Shown here: in pieces, positions 1-13,100 of the stretch
How positions within the stretch are numbered: the stretch's first letter is position 1
Layout of the letters: each line of letters opens with the position of its first letter
Source: Rhabdophis nuchalis
Lineage: Eukaryota; Chordata; Lepidosauria; Squamata; Natricidae
NCBI GenBank assembly: GCA_039707465.1
Contig: CM077648.1
Coordinates: 29,267,119-29,331,118, forward strand
Direction of reading: 5' to 3'
Length of the DNA: 64,000 nt
Notes under the pieces: model-generated
Seen by the model: only the letters and a program-made list of their open reading frames with translations
The model's database searches: none
Told to the model about the DNA's origin: nothing
Position numbers and translations under genes: made by a program

Positions 1-659
1 ATGTAACATAAAGGGAACACCCTAGAAGAATGCTGCTGATGTTGACATTGCTGTTAAGAAGCAATTTTGAATAGCTGAGGCAAAAGTTCAGAGATTTTTA
101 GACAAGGGCCATTAAAAGGTGTGAGCGTATTTCCATATTATTCAGTAAGAGCATGACAGACCTCTGATGAATAAAATTATGTTACCAAAGGAGATTAGAG
201 TTTCGTAAAAGGCAGACAGTGTTATGTCGAATTTAACCAAAAAGCAGAAGTTGATTTTGGAAGGAATGAAATAAATGGATTAAGGACTGATTGTTCACTA
301 TAACAAATGTAAAATAAGATAAAGTGGTAGCATATGATCAGAGGGTTCTGACACTAACACTGAGAATGAAAAAGCAGTCTCACATCAGAAGAAAAAGGGG
401 TAGCTGGAGGATAGAACTATGCTAAGCCTTTTACCAAACATTTAAATCTGGGAGTTTTTAAAAAACTATTTTTTAATTTTTTTAAAAAAACAGCACCAAA
501 TATATATTTTACTGACAGAAAAGCCAAACTGTTGTTTTACTTGGAGAAGAAAAGCCAAAATATCCCATGCTATTGCAAAGGGTTGATCTACTGTCTAGAA
601 TTATGACTACAAAAATTACCAGAAAACTCTGGTGGAAATGTTACAAGATGGCAGTAGAA
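1..659. other. Intronic or flanking DNA, nothing recognised
   Basis: AT-rich sequence downstream of FHDC1 exon 11. No coding exon, RNA gene or clear repeat boundary is visible. The C-terminal FHDC1 exon was looked for on the minus strand and not found here. Confidence 0.5.
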
Positions 660-755
660 CAGGGGTTCCCAAACTTGGCAACTTGAAGACTTGGCTGGAG
701 GATTCTGGGAGTTGAAGTCCACAAGTCTTCAAGTTGCCAAGTTTGGGAACCCCTG
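660..755. mobile_element. Palindromic hAT MITE, TSD CAGTAGAA
   Basis: A 96-bp near-perfect inverted repeat beginning CAGGGGTTCCCAAACTTGGC and ending with its complement CCCCTG. It is flanked by identical 8-bp duplications CAGTAGAA (652-659 and 756-763), the size expected for hAT transposase. Diverged relative of the elements at 18932, 26864, 28413 and 58698. Confidence 0.9.
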
Positions 756-1773
756 CAGTAGAACTTGTTCAACCTTACTGCAGAGGGATTGCAAAAGTAA
801 ATCCTCTAAACTGAAAAGAGGAGGAAATAAAATCAGGGAGAAGACTTAGCCTTGACAGTGAGTAACAGGCAAGGGCAGTTTGCCAGATGGAGCTACTCTT
901 AAAAGGTGACATGAAACAATGGGATGAACCAATATTGTCAGAATCACTAAAGTGTGGCAGGAATTTATTTTGACTTGCTGATTTTTGCCAGGACTCTAGT
1001 CAACATGAGAAATATCAGAAACATATAATATAGATCTTGTCTGTCAGGTGGGTGGAAAATATTGAAAATGGAATTAGCGATGTGTCGCAGAATATCTGTA
1101 GCATCAGGTACAGAAAAGGGGCATATTTTGTGCTATCTTGAGTGTTTTTGTACCGGACTGCTACAGAACTGTTTCATATAATCTACAAAGTGTGGCTGTA
1201 GATGACAGAAGGTCCTTGAAGGACAGGAAGAATGCCTAATTAACGAAAAACTGAGGTAAATAGGGTATAAGCCCCTTCAGACATTTCAGACAAGCCCTCC
1301 CCTAGTTCACATGAAGGTAAGCTGAGGTAGCAGGGTCATCAGTGCAGTCAATTAGAAGAGAACATTTAACTGTAAGCTGCTCAGAGTCATTAGGACCTGG
1401 GCAGCCCATAAATTGAATAAATATATTATTCCTGAAGTGCTGACAGGACCCTAAACCCCAAGGCTGAATATTCACATCAATGAAAGACAGCCAATCTTCC
1501 TATATCCATGAGAGTTGAGATCATGAATAACAATGAAACAAAGTAAATAAAATAAAATTATAATTTAAACAAGTCTGATGGAACAAGCTCGAAGGTGAAT
1601 GTATTACTGCTCTGGAGGTCAAGAACAAACAAATAGCATTCAGCAGGAACTATGCCCAGGCCACATGGCAAGCGTTTTGCAGCAAACGAATGTCTATAAA
1701 CTGTAGAATGTTCAAATACCTGCCCAGGTATTAGCAAGTGTAAATTCACTTTAATACATCAGTAATATATTTA
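756..1773. other. Non-coding stretch with a LINE-tail fragment
   Basis: Mostly unrecognised AT-rich DNA. Around 1370-1432 the text (taagctgctcagagtcatta ... aataaatatatt) resembles the 3' tail shared by L2-type LINEs and their SINEs. Short ORFs here have no visible homology. Confidence 0.4.
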
Positions 1774-2409
1774 CCGAATTTTGGGGTGTATAAGATGTAC
1801 TACCCCCCCAAGAGTGGGTGGAAATGTCTGTGTGTCTTTTACAGCAAATGTTGCTGAAGCCCTGCCCATCCACCAGCCCCCATCCTTTGGCCTTTGCCTC
1901 CTTGCAGCAAAAAGCAAACAGCCTGGTCAGCTTCAGCACAACCTGATTTAGCACGAGCAGCTGATTGGTGATTGGATCTGCCTCCCGGTATACCGCTGAT
2001 CAGCTGTTCAGGATGTGGGGATCACAGCCCATTGCTGCCACCCATTGCCACCTCCGCCTCCATGCACCCCATTTTTGGTCTCTGTGCATCCTATTTTTGG
2101 CCCATTCCACCACCACTGCCTGGAACGGGCCAAAATGGGATGCACAGAGGCCAAAAATGGGGAGTGGGGAGGCCAAAAATAGGGCACACAGAGTCGGCGA
2201 TATTGATAGGTGGTATTCCGAGAGGCTGATCCAACTGTCAATCAGCTGCTCATGCTAAATCAGGCTGTGCTGAAGGTAGCCAGGCTGTTTGCTGTTTGCT
2301 GCAAGGAGCAAATTGCTGGAAGGCAGAGGCAGATTTTTTTTCTTGTTTTCTTCCCCAAAAGCTAGGTGCGTCTTATAGTCTCGAGTATTTTATAGTCTGA
2401 AAAATATGG
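1774..2409. mobile_element. Foldback MITE with TA target and long inverted arms
   Basis: Outer ends ACCGAATTTTGGGGTGTATA and (complement of) the right end ATTTTATAGTCTGAAAAATATGGT are related inverted termini adjoining TA at both sides. Inside, about 1860-1985 and 2220-2320 form long inverted arms (both include an AATCAGCTG core and a TGATTTAGC / GCTAAATCA pair). It shares its ends with the element at 38711-39237. A Tc1/mariner-like origin is suggested by the TA, not proven. Confidence 0.6.
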
Positions 2410-2489
2410 TATATGCCTTTTAAGCAATGCTTCTGAACTCACATCTCAGTGATTGGAGGTCATGGGAATCTAAATGGGGGAAAACAGAC

Positions 2490-3172
2490 TCAAGTTCAAC
2501 CCCAGCAAAACTGAGTGAATGATGATTTTGGGGCCGCTTGGATGTAAAGAATTTTTAATTCTGGATGGGGTTATACTCCCTAGACAGATACAAAGTGCAA
2601 TCTGGGGGTTTCCATAAAAATTGGCTCCTGATTGAACAATAGACAATAGCTATAATTGTGAAAACCTTTGCATAAATTTATCTTGTATGTCAGTTATGCC
2701 CATTCCTGGGCCACAAGGTCTTACTTGGGTCAATGTATAGAGCAACAAAGATGATTAGGGGACTGGAGGCTAAAACATATAAAGAACATTTGCAGGAACT
2801 GGGTATGTCTAGTTTAATGAAAAGAAATACTTGGGATGACATGATAACAGTGTTCTGATATCTCAGGGGTTGCCACAAAGTAGAGGGAGTCAAGCTATTC
2901 TCCAAAGCACCTGAGGGCAGGAGAAGAAGCAATGGTTGGAAACTAATCAAGAAGTGAAGCTACCTAGAACTAAGAAGAAATTTCCTGACAGTTAGAACAA
3001 TTAATCAGTGGAACAACTTGCCTCCAGAAGTTGTGAATGCTCCAACACTGGAATGTTTTAAGAAGAGATTGGACAACCATTTGTCTGAAATTGTGCAGGG
3101 TTTCCAGCCTGAACAAGGGTTGGACCTCCAACGTCTCTTCCAACTCTGTTATTTTATTCTATTCTAACCTAC
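2490..3172 (+). mobile_element. Decayed LINE fragments: L2-like then CR1 3' end
   Basis: 2490-2620 reads like an L2 reverse transcriptase piece (LNPSKTEWMIL type). 2690-3172 matches, with many stops and frameshifts, the last quarter of the CR1 ORF2 in this window (41042-43078) and ends in the CR1 terminal motif (CTCTTCCAACTCTGTTATTT) with a TTCTA-type tail. Old and nonfunctional. Confidence 0.75.
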
Positions 3173-3337
3173 ATGTAACAAAAATCAATTGTAATAGTAG
3201 AGCTAACATTCAAGCATGTCTTCGGGGTTGCTACTACATAGAAATAATCTACAGGAAAATAGAAGTAGAATTGCTTCTACATCTTAGTTGCTTAGAATAG
3301 CAAAATTGTATCCAAAGTCCCTTCTAACTCTCTATTC

Positions 3338-3640
3338 CAGGGGTGTCAAACTCAAGGCCCGGGGCCCGGATCCTGCCTGGTGTACTTAGATCTCACCCGC
3401 AGGGCCACCCTGGAAACAGTGAAGGACCAGCCCACAGTGCTTCTGCCAATGAAAATGCAGCTCCGTTTTTACTGACAGAGGGTTGCAGGAGGCCCTGGCA
3501 GCCAAAAACGGAGCTCGGAAGTCTATTTTAGTTGGTAGAGCGCTCAGGCCACCACAGACGCTGACACAACTGATGTCGAGCTGGTCACACTCACACACCC
3601 TGATGTGGTCATCAATGAAATAAGAGTTTGACACATTCTG
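3338..3640. mobile_element. hAT MITE of the CAGGGGTGTCAAACTC family
   Basis: Begins CAGGGGTGTCAAACTCAAGG and ends GTTTGACACATTCTG, inverted termini shared with the elements at 16477 and 39394. Flanking octamers CTCTATTC and TTCTGTTC agree at six of eight places, so the duplication has decayed or was overwritten by the adjoining TTCTG repeats. Small ORFs inside are not genes. Confidence 0.75.
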
Positions 3641-4022
3641 TTCTGTTCTGTTCTATTCTACATAATATTCAATGACATGCTGGTTATCGTATACTTCCAG
3701 CATGTGTTTGAAGGTGTTGATTGTGACCTACAACACCTTTCTTCCATTACTTCTGCCTGTCTGACAAGATTTGATAGGGATGGCATGCTCCCGGTCCCAT
3801 CATGTAAGAGTCCCATCTTGCTTTGTTTACTGCTGCACTTACTGCAAGGTACAGTAAAAAGCATCCAGATGGCCATAATCCTAACTGCCTTTTGGAAGCC
3901 ACAAATCCCTGGCTTTTCTTCCAGGAACTAGGTAGGGAGTGATAACCTGAGATCACCTAGTAATAAAGCAGCATTATCACTTAAGGCCAAAAGATATTTC
4001 TGAGTTTTGAAGTTGTTGTTAC
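3641..4022. other. Intron just downstream of exon 11
   Basis: Starts with a short TTCTG/TTCTA microsatellite, then unique-looking sequence up to the exon 11 donor. No further exon seen. Confidence 0.5.
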
Positions 4023-4187
4023 CTTAACAGCTTTGTTGAATCTTAAACAAAAATCTCGAAAGATCTGAAAGCACTCTTCCAGTTTCATAGTTTCTTTGTC
4101 TTCGCACAAAAAGTCTATAAGGGCGTGTGCTTCTTTCATCAGCTCTCGTTTCCAATGGTCGAGTTCTTTTAATTCTTTAACAGCAAA
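4023..4187 (-). CDS. FHDC1: FHDC1 exon 11 (end of FH2; last exon in window)
   Basis: 165 nt, 55 codons, residues 396-450, acceptor TTTTATTTAAAG, donor GTAACA. Encodes [20 protein letters not shown], then [20 protein letters not shown] and [15 protein letters not shown], the C-terminal FH2 post region ([13 protein letters not shown] is the typical formin dimer-post segment). The frame is still open at the donor. In FHDC1 the next exon is expected to be long and to carry the microtubule-binding tail; nothing like it is found in 1-4022, so it lies to the left. Confidence 0.94.
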
Positions 4188-7100
4188 CTTTAAATAAAAG
4201 CAAAATACATTAATGATTATTTCTTACATGCTATGCATACAGTTGCTAATTTCAGAACCAGTGAAATCCAGAGTGTCATCTGTAGCAAAAGACTATACTA
4301 CAGCAATGGCACAACAGTTGCTGTGCTCACCTTGATCTACATATAACTTTTTATACTTCCAGTCAAACAGGTTTTGCAGGTGTTTTTTTTTTAAAGTATG
4401 GCACAAACCTGAGATACAAGTTTATATAAAACAGTAGTAGAACCAGTGGGCACTTCATGGACAATAATATCATTATGCCACCAGCATTCAACATTCAGAA
4501 ATTAATCAAACATATTATAGCTGTCTTCACAAAACACAGATCCCCAAAGAGCTGCCTTCCCCTTCCCCTTAGTTTAGTGAAATGATAAAGGGAGGAGAAA
4601 ATCCCTAAATAAACAATAAACCCATGAAATGAACAATAAATATATTTTATCTTGCCATATAAGCAATTTTAATTATTGATTAAAAGCACTAGTTTTCTGA
4701 TACAGAATATTTCTCTATGAAAGGAATGGAATATAATACATTATTTTCCTGGCAAATATTTCATTTTATCTACAATGATGCAAAAGATATCCAAACATGA
4801 AATCTCACCTGAAATTATCCCTGAAGAGTATAAACAGAGCACACCATCCTATATGTATCAAGAGCTTCAGCATCTGTTGTTGTGATTAATATAGCCCTTT
4901 GGAACACTGGGTCTCAAACTCAGATCCAATTTAACAGACAAACAGTAATAGATATTTGATCAAGGTAAAGGTTCCCCTTGCACATATGTGCTAGTTGTTC
5001 CCTACTCTAGAGGGCAGTGCTCATCTCTGTTTCAAAGCCGAAGAGCCAGTGCTGTCTGAAAATGTCTCTGTGGTCATGTGGCTGGCATGACTAAATGCCG
5101 AAGACGCATGGAATGCTGTTACATTCCCACCAAAGGTGGTTCCTATTTTTCTGCTTGCATTTTTACATGCTTTCAAACTACTAGTTTGGCAGAAGTTGGG
5201 GCAAGTAACTGGGGCTCACTCCATTACACAGCACTAGGGATTCGAATCGCCGAACTGCTGACCTTTCTGATCAATAAGTTCAATGTCTTAGCCACTAAGT
5301 AAGATGCTGCAATCATGCATTTTAAGAAAATTCAACTGGATTTTTTCCAATTCCTTTTATTTTATTTTATTTTTTAAAAAATTCAACAGAAACAAAGGAC
5401 TTCAGAACATCCATTCAATTCAGAACTTCAATTCATTCCCTAAAAGAGCATTTTTTTAAAATGTACTGTCAGTGCCAGGCGTATATTAAGTTTTATTTTC
5501 CTGATGACTTTGCTTACAAAATGAAAGAGAAAGCCTGAAGGTTAAAAGGCATGGAGATATATAAATGCTGTTCTATGAAAGGTAGATTATCTTAAAGTCA
5601 TCAGTTATCAAAAAAGGAAAAAAAGATATTTCGCTCAGCAAAGCAGTTATGAAGATAACCTAAAGAAGGAGTATGAAAAATTGGCTCCACCTTTCTTATT
5701 AGGTAGTTTGTTTCTGAGTCACAATGAGAGTAGATTTTTAAATCAGGTTATTCATTCAGCATTTTTAGTAAAGATTATATTAGATGTATTTTTAAAATAA
5801 AGGGAGGCCCAAACCTGGAATTATTCTAATTAAAATTAATATGAAAATTATATGTCTGTTGCCTCAAATTTTAGGTTTCACTATTAGCATTTTAAAAGGT
5901 GGTATTACCACATTTAATATTGCAGCCTAGGCTTCTTTTTAACATCAGGAAAACATGTATTTCTCTTCTGGGTCACTGCTATTTATTTTTGTATGCAAAA
6001 CTCATCTTTTCAGTACTAAGCAATAAATAGTGTATTCTGAAAGTCCTTGAATACACTTGCAAATTTTAAGACAGATACAAAGTCGGCTGGAAAAGAATAA
6101 TGTAACCCAATAAATTTGCTTCGAATGTTATCTAGAATCAACATTTTCTATTGTTCAAGTCTCACATGTAATCAATCTCTTTTATTCTTTGATCGCTTGC
6201 TTTCTGACCTATTATATATATAGAATAAACAGTATACTTGGTTTCTTTCTCTACTTTATAAAGATATGTGATGCTCCTTGCTTTGCCTCAATTACTTAGT
6301 GATTCACACTTTTGCGTGGGGAAAAGGCTCTTCAATTCAGAGATCAAGTTCTTATCAGCCACACATCAAACTCAGGATGCCAACAAAAGATTAACGAGGA
6401 CATTAGGAAAACCTAAACATTTCTCAATACTGAATAGGTGATACAAAATCATTTGTAGTAGTAACTATTACCAATGAAGTACAGGAGTATGTAATGACAG
6501 TTGGCACCTGTCATAAATGTAAACTATAATACCTAATGCGGTATTCAAAGGCTAAACAATACATAGTCAATTTATATAGGTTTGACACATGTAACTTTTC
6601 TGTGCTCCATATAATTGCATTTGTTGTTTATAATGTTCAGATATAGATGATAACACCTACTTAAAGCTTTCGTTTTAAGATCTCATGTGTTGTGGGAGCT
6701 TCATCAATTCAATTCAATTCAATTTAATATTTGTAAACCGCTCCCTCTCCCCATAGGGACTCGGGGCGGTGCACAGGAAGAATAAAAAACAATAAATATA
6801 TACAAACATTTCTTTAAAAAACAAATTAAACCTAAACCTGTGCTAAAATTCCCCATTAAAACTAAGCTATACTAAAAAACTTCCCAATAAAACCCCAGAG
6901 ACAGAGAGACTATCCTAGGACGGCCAGACAGAAAAGATGTGTTTTTAATTTAAGACGGAAGGAGCGGAGGTCCGTGGTCGTCCTAATGTCGGGGGGAAGG
7001 TCGTTCCAGAGGGCCGGGCCCGCCACAGAGAGAGCCCTTCCCCTGGGTGTCGCCCGCTGACAAAGTCTAGTGGATGGCACCCGGAGAAGTCCCTCTCTGT

Positions 7101-10100
7101 GGGAGCGAATCGGCCGTGAGGATGTATGAGGCAGGATCCGATCCCGCAGATAGCTAGGTCCCGAGCCATGGAGCGCTTTAAAGATGATATTTAACACCTT
7201 GAAGCGCACCCGGAAGATGACAGGTAGCCAGTGCAGCTCGCGCAAGAGCGGTGTTACATGGGTAAACCTGGCGGTTCCCATAATTGCTCGCGCGGCTGCG
7301 TTCTGGACTAGCTGAAGTCTCCGGGTGCACCTCAAGGGGAGCCCCATGTAGAGAGAGTTACAATAGTCCAGTCGGGATGTCACGAGCGCATGAGTGACTG
7401 TGCGAAGGGCGTCCCGATCCAATAGGAGGCGCAATTTGGCGAACCAGGCGAACCTGGTAAAACGCCCTCCTGGCCACGGCTGTCTCATCACTTGAGACTT
7501 TCAAGAAGAGAATTCTCTTTCAAGAAGAGAAAAAAGCCATTTGTCAGAAATGGTGTAGGGTCTCCTGCTTGAGTGGAGGGTTGGACAAGATGACCTATAA
7601 GGTCTCTTCCAACTCTGTTAATCTATTAAATTTGGTTATATTATAGTTGGGGGACTCAATGTTGTAACAATTTTTACTGTAGTTAAGTGAATCCAGCTTT
7701 CCCAATCAACTGTTTCTTAGAAAGGGAAGCAAGGAAGGTTGCAAACCATTAATTTGATAAAACCAAACTTCACTCTAACTGATTTCCCATTTATCCACTC
7801 TATAAGTATAGCCAACTTTTTAAAAATTTACTTTCTCATATAATTTAGAATACTTTCAGAATCTTTACTTAATGTGCATATTTAATGTGTTATGTGAAAC
7901 TAACATAATGTAATCACCACCCAAGATGTGGATATAGGCCTCTTATTGGACCTATACAACAATGGGTGTTTCAATTAACTACAGGTGGTCTTCTACTTAT
8001 GACCATTCATGAATGACAATGCAAATAACGACAACCTCAAAAAAATAATAATTATGATCTGTTCTCAGTTACAACTGTTGCATAACTTCCATAGTCACAA
8101 TTTGGGTGCTTGGCAACTGGTTTGCATTTATGATGATTGCTACATCTTGTATACATGTGATCATGGTTTTGCAACCTTCCCTGAGTCCCTTTGCCAAGAA
8201 GCAAAGTCAATTGGGAAAGCTGGATTCACTTAACAACTACAGAAAAATGGTCATATAATTATGTCCCTAACTATAATATCACTAGATATCATAGGATTTT
8301 AATTAAGACAAAGACTCTAAGTAGGCATTGCCTTATATATCTGAGCATTGTAAGCAACAAATGCAATTATATGAAGGACACAAAAGACATGTAAGAGTCA
8401 AACCTATCCAATGTAAATGTTAATAGGTTTAGTAGATACTACCCATAAAACAGCAAAATAAACACATTCATAAAAAGTTATAGACTAAAATCAGTGCTTC
8501 ATTCTCCTAGAACTAAATTAATTCTTTATTTCAGAAAGCTTCATTCCATAATACTAATCTGAGAAGCATGATGTCATTTGTAAAAATACTTGAGTTGATA
8601 AAATCCAGTAGGACATCAAACTGATTAGAGTATACTAATGAATATTAGAAAACACATCTCATCTGAGACACATTAGGGTACCATGCCTCTAATTACTAAT
8701 TTACAAAACCAATAAGATGGGTAATTCCTGTTGTTCAACCATTCTGTCCTTTCTATAGAAATAATGAATAAAATGCTAAACAGACTTTTAAAAACCAGGA
8801 TGTTCAAAATAGTCTATAATGGAAGAACTTTTAACAAATAAAACCTGGGATTGTGGAAAAGAATGCTTTGATCATCAGTATAAAGGCAAACAAATAGGTT
8901 CAATTGCCTTAAGCATTATACTACTTGGCTTTCATCAAATCGAAACAGTGGTGCAATTAAACGTTTCTATTGAGTTTCAGAGTACATCAGCTCAAAGCTA
9001 CTGAAAAAAGCACAAACGTCAGCTTCCATACTGAAGCGGTAATATTTGTTAAGAAAAGAAGCCTTTTTAAAGCATTATTTTTTTCCGCAAGCAGAGGAAA
9101 GTGGGTGGGCAGGAAATACCATTGATCAATCAGTTAGCACTGCTTAAATAATAGGCACTTGACACAACCATGTCACACAAATTAAGAAAGCATACCCTTG
9201 CAGGACAACAATTAACAATTAAGTCGCTTTGACTGTGAAAAGCAACCTCTTAAAATGCCTACAGAATTTTAGCAAGATTATCAGTGAAAAGGGTTTTTAA
9301 GAGAAACAAGGGGTTTATTATCTATTAAGCACACCAGCTGAATTTAAATTATGCCACTCAATATATACGTGTCTAAAGAACAGACATATCAAGCATCTGG
9401 GACCAACCTGAAGGAATCCTTCCATCTGCCGAAAGAGTTCTGTGTCCCGCCGAATATTATCTTTCAGAGATTTTGTCTTTGATGACAGGGAGTGAAGTTC
9501 AGTTTCAATATTTTCTAGGGATATCCTGCAGAAAAAAACAGTAATTTCAATCTATTTTGGAAAAGAGCATTTCCTCATTGAAATGTGAACAACTTAAAAC
9601 ATACTATTTGCTAATAGCACCCATTAGTGAACAGACAGAATCTAATTAAGCAAATCATCAGTCAACATTAAGTTGCACCATGACGTTCACAACACAAGTC
9701 AATGTATTTGCATTAACGCAGTATGAGTGTTACAATTCTGATTCTTAAGTGGAAGGATACAGTGATGGCAAGCTGTTAAATAATATGATTGTTACGCTAA
9801 ACCTAACTTTAATCAGTCCATCCAATTGGTTAATAAGAATAACCCAGAAAGCTTTAGTAAGTTAACTGCCACAATTCCCCCCTCCGTAAAAATAGCTGCA
9901 TTCAACCTCTTAAACAGGAAAGCTCCATACATCATTCTTTTTGCTGTGAAAATGAAAATGGTCTATAATAAATATTTCCTTAGATCTCAAATTTTCATGC
10001 CCAAACTCTGCACAACAATTTAAATGCTCCGTGAAGAAAATAAGCCAATGTTTACAGTTTTCTTGCTTACCTTGCTGCCTCATGAACATGGTGCAATTTT

Positions 10101-13100
10101 TCTGAAAAGGTTAGAAGAACTTTATCTTTCTTTTGGGCTTCCTGAAACAGACAAAAACCCTCAGTAACATTTCATTCCATTCAACAGTAATCAATGTGGA
10201 TGTTTCGCCACAGCAGTTAAAGAGGTTTCCTGTTTTAAACCTGTAGACTGTGGTTTCCCAAACCTCATTTAAGAAAACTGATAAGATTCGATCTTAATTG
10301 TGGACATTTTTTACAAAGACTGAGTATAGTCTACCACTGAATACAATCATTGTGCAGTAGGGAAGACCATTAAAGGCCACATACCAATGAAAATGAAAAA
10401 GTTAATCCTGTATTTGGATTTACAACCACAATTGAACCCAAGTTTTCTGTTGCTAAGATAGTTGTTAAGTAAATTTTACCCCACTTTAAGACCTGTCTTG
10501 CAACAGTTGTTAAGTGAATCACTACAGTTGTTAAAATGAACCTGGCTTCCCCATTGATTCTGCTCATCAGAAGGTTGCAAAAGATGATCACATGACACCC
10601 CCCAGACACTACAACTGTCATAAGTATGAGTCAGTTGCCAAGCATCTGAATTTTGATCACATGACTATGAGATTGCTGCAATGGTCATAAGTATGAAAAG
10701 CATTATAAGTCGCTGTTGTAATTTTAAATGGTCACTAAATGAACTATTGTTAGTTGAGGACTGTCTGTACAACATTTCCTGCTTAATCTCTTTTTTGTCC
10801 TCCCTCTGGACATTTCAAATTAGCTGTTAAACCAGTGTGCAGGGAAATATTAAGAAAATCACTAAAATGAATGCTAACTTTTAGATTCTCAGGAGCATAT
10901 AGCAAACTGAGCAAGGATTAGGAAAAACAATTTTCTCCTCAGTTCTGCAACCCCTGTCTGTCCCATAATATCCTACCCATTACCTATTCCTTCTGCTTAG
11001 ATGTCTATAGTCATCTCAGAAAAGGCAATTTACATACCAAAGCAACAAAATGAAGCAGATTCATCCCAGGCTTGTTTGCTTTTGTATCTGCCAACTTGAG
11101 TAATGAGGATAGCTTGAAGCCAACTGCATTGCCAGCGAAGCCTCCCTATGCAGAAGAGCGGAGGGGGAGGCAGAAGAGATATGGGAGGTCAATCCACAAT
11201 GCTTGAAATTCTTTGCCCTACTCGCCATCTGCAAAGAGGCTAATCCACTTACTGCATTCATAATATTCCCAGCCTGAAGCACCAAGTGCAATATGGCATG
11301 CAACTCTTCACAGCACATCAGCTCTAGAAAAAGACACAAGAAGTATTATCCAATGGGCATTTGCTTAGGAAGCAAATATGTATATATATCTATACTTTGC
11401 ACATTCAATTTCTCTTATTTTTCTCAGAGGAAGCTATGCTAAAAGTAAAAGTTTGGAGCTTAATTTAGGGTGGGGATATAAATCTAATTCTTGAGCAAAA
11501 ATAAATGTAATAAACAAATACTTTTTTCAGCTGGAGCTAAGGAAAACCTTATCAACTGCCTTTTTTGGCCAATCCTTGGCTAATAGTTCTTTAAAGTTTC
11601 TTCTTAACTCTGTACTCTATAAGATAGACGTTTTGCACAGCAGACAAGAAAAGCAGAACATTTAGGATCCATCTTCTTCGCTACAGCTAATGCCATTTAA
11701 TAGGGTCTTCTAAATATGAGACTTTGGGGATGGGGGTATTGGAAGGTTCTATGGAAAGGAAATGGGTAACTCATCTTCATTTTGATATTTTATTTGGTAC
11801 TGTGACCGCAGTATTCTTTTGAACTAGTTGTGGTGGTTGGGAGTGGGAAACACTATGCTCTCGTGGTTCATCTCCTTCAACATCTCCTTGGTCGGTGGTA
11901 GAAAGATGGGAGACATGCATTCATGGACCCTCTTGTCAGGAGGACTCATGGCTCAATGTTCTCATCTCTCCTTTTCAACATTTACATGAAACTACTGGGT
12001 GAAGTCTTCCACCAGTCTAGGGTGTGGTATCATTACTATGGATGGTAATAATACCCAGTTCTACATCTCAACCCCCGAATAGCAGAGGTGAAGCATCTAA
12101 TACTTTAGTGCTGGAAGCTGTTAAGGTCTGTATGGGGAGTGGGGGTGGGGACAGATTTCTGTTCCATCCTAACAGGGCTGAGTAGCTGTGGTTGTTTGGA
12201 CCCTCCCCTAAGTCAAGGATATTAACATCTTTGGGTCTTTGATGGTGCTGCATTTCCCCACTCAATACTGGTATGGAACTCAGAGGTCCTGGCTGAACAG
12301 CTACTGCTCAAAGAACAAGTGACAGCTGTGCTCAGGAGGCCTTTGCAGAGTTGATCCCTTTCCTCAATCAGGAGAACCATCAGAAATCATCCATGCCTGG
12401 ATTATTGCAGTGTACTCTATATGAGGCTTCCCTTAAAGATCACACAGAAGCACCAAAATGCAAGCAGTGTCCTTCAATGTGCCCATGTGTTGTCACTGTT
12501 ATGTAAGCTGCAAATGCTGGTGGTTGGTTTCTACGAGCAATTCAAGGTGCTGGTTGTTATCTTTAAAGCCTTGTATGCATAGGGCCTAAATACCTGACAG
12601 ATATTGTTTCCAATTGTTTCTGCCTGCCCAGTACATTCCCATCAGGGTGGGTGGACTCCAGGTCTCCTGTATTAAGTACTTGTATCTTGTAGATCCTAGG
12701 AAGCATACCTTTTCTGTAACAGCCTCTACTCTCTGGAACATCCCTCTTCCAGAAATTAAGATGGCACCTAATGGAGATATGGGGCAGAAAGCCTTAAAAA
12801 ACTGGCTTTGGTTCCAAAGCTCAGGTGAGGCTTTTGTTAGGAAGAATATTTTAATCTGGACTGACTGTTAATTTAATGTTCTTGCTGTTTTCATTTTTTA
12901 GTATTTTTGGTAGTCCACTGCAGATGGGTGCTAATACATTTTTTAAAAAATAAATTTTATTATTATTTTGCACCCTTTTCTTTGGAACCACCTATATATG
13001 TTTCCACGGTAGCCATAAATGCGGCCAGACGGTTTCTCAAATACCCTGGTCTCATGCAAAGAAAGGTTTTAAAGGTGATAGCAACACCTTGAATTGACCT

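Larger units (their letters stand above)
4188..9407. other. FHDC1 intron between exons 10 and 11
   Basis: 5.2 kb, mostly AT-rich unique DNA with a SINE (4965-5300), an L2 3' end (6700-7491), a CR1 tail (7494-7640) and a MITE (from 7981). Nothing else recognised in 4200-4960, 5310-6690, 7650-7980 or 8300-9400. Confidence 0.7.

Noticed and set aside
2690..2950. 86-codon minus-strand ORF resembling a coding segment
   Set aside because: It is the antisense of a decayed CR1 RT fragment.
1..4022. Search for the FHDC1 C-terminal exon
   Set aside because: No minus-strand frame continuing after residue 450 with an acceptor and FHDC1-like text was seen; the region is repeats and unique AT-rich DNA.
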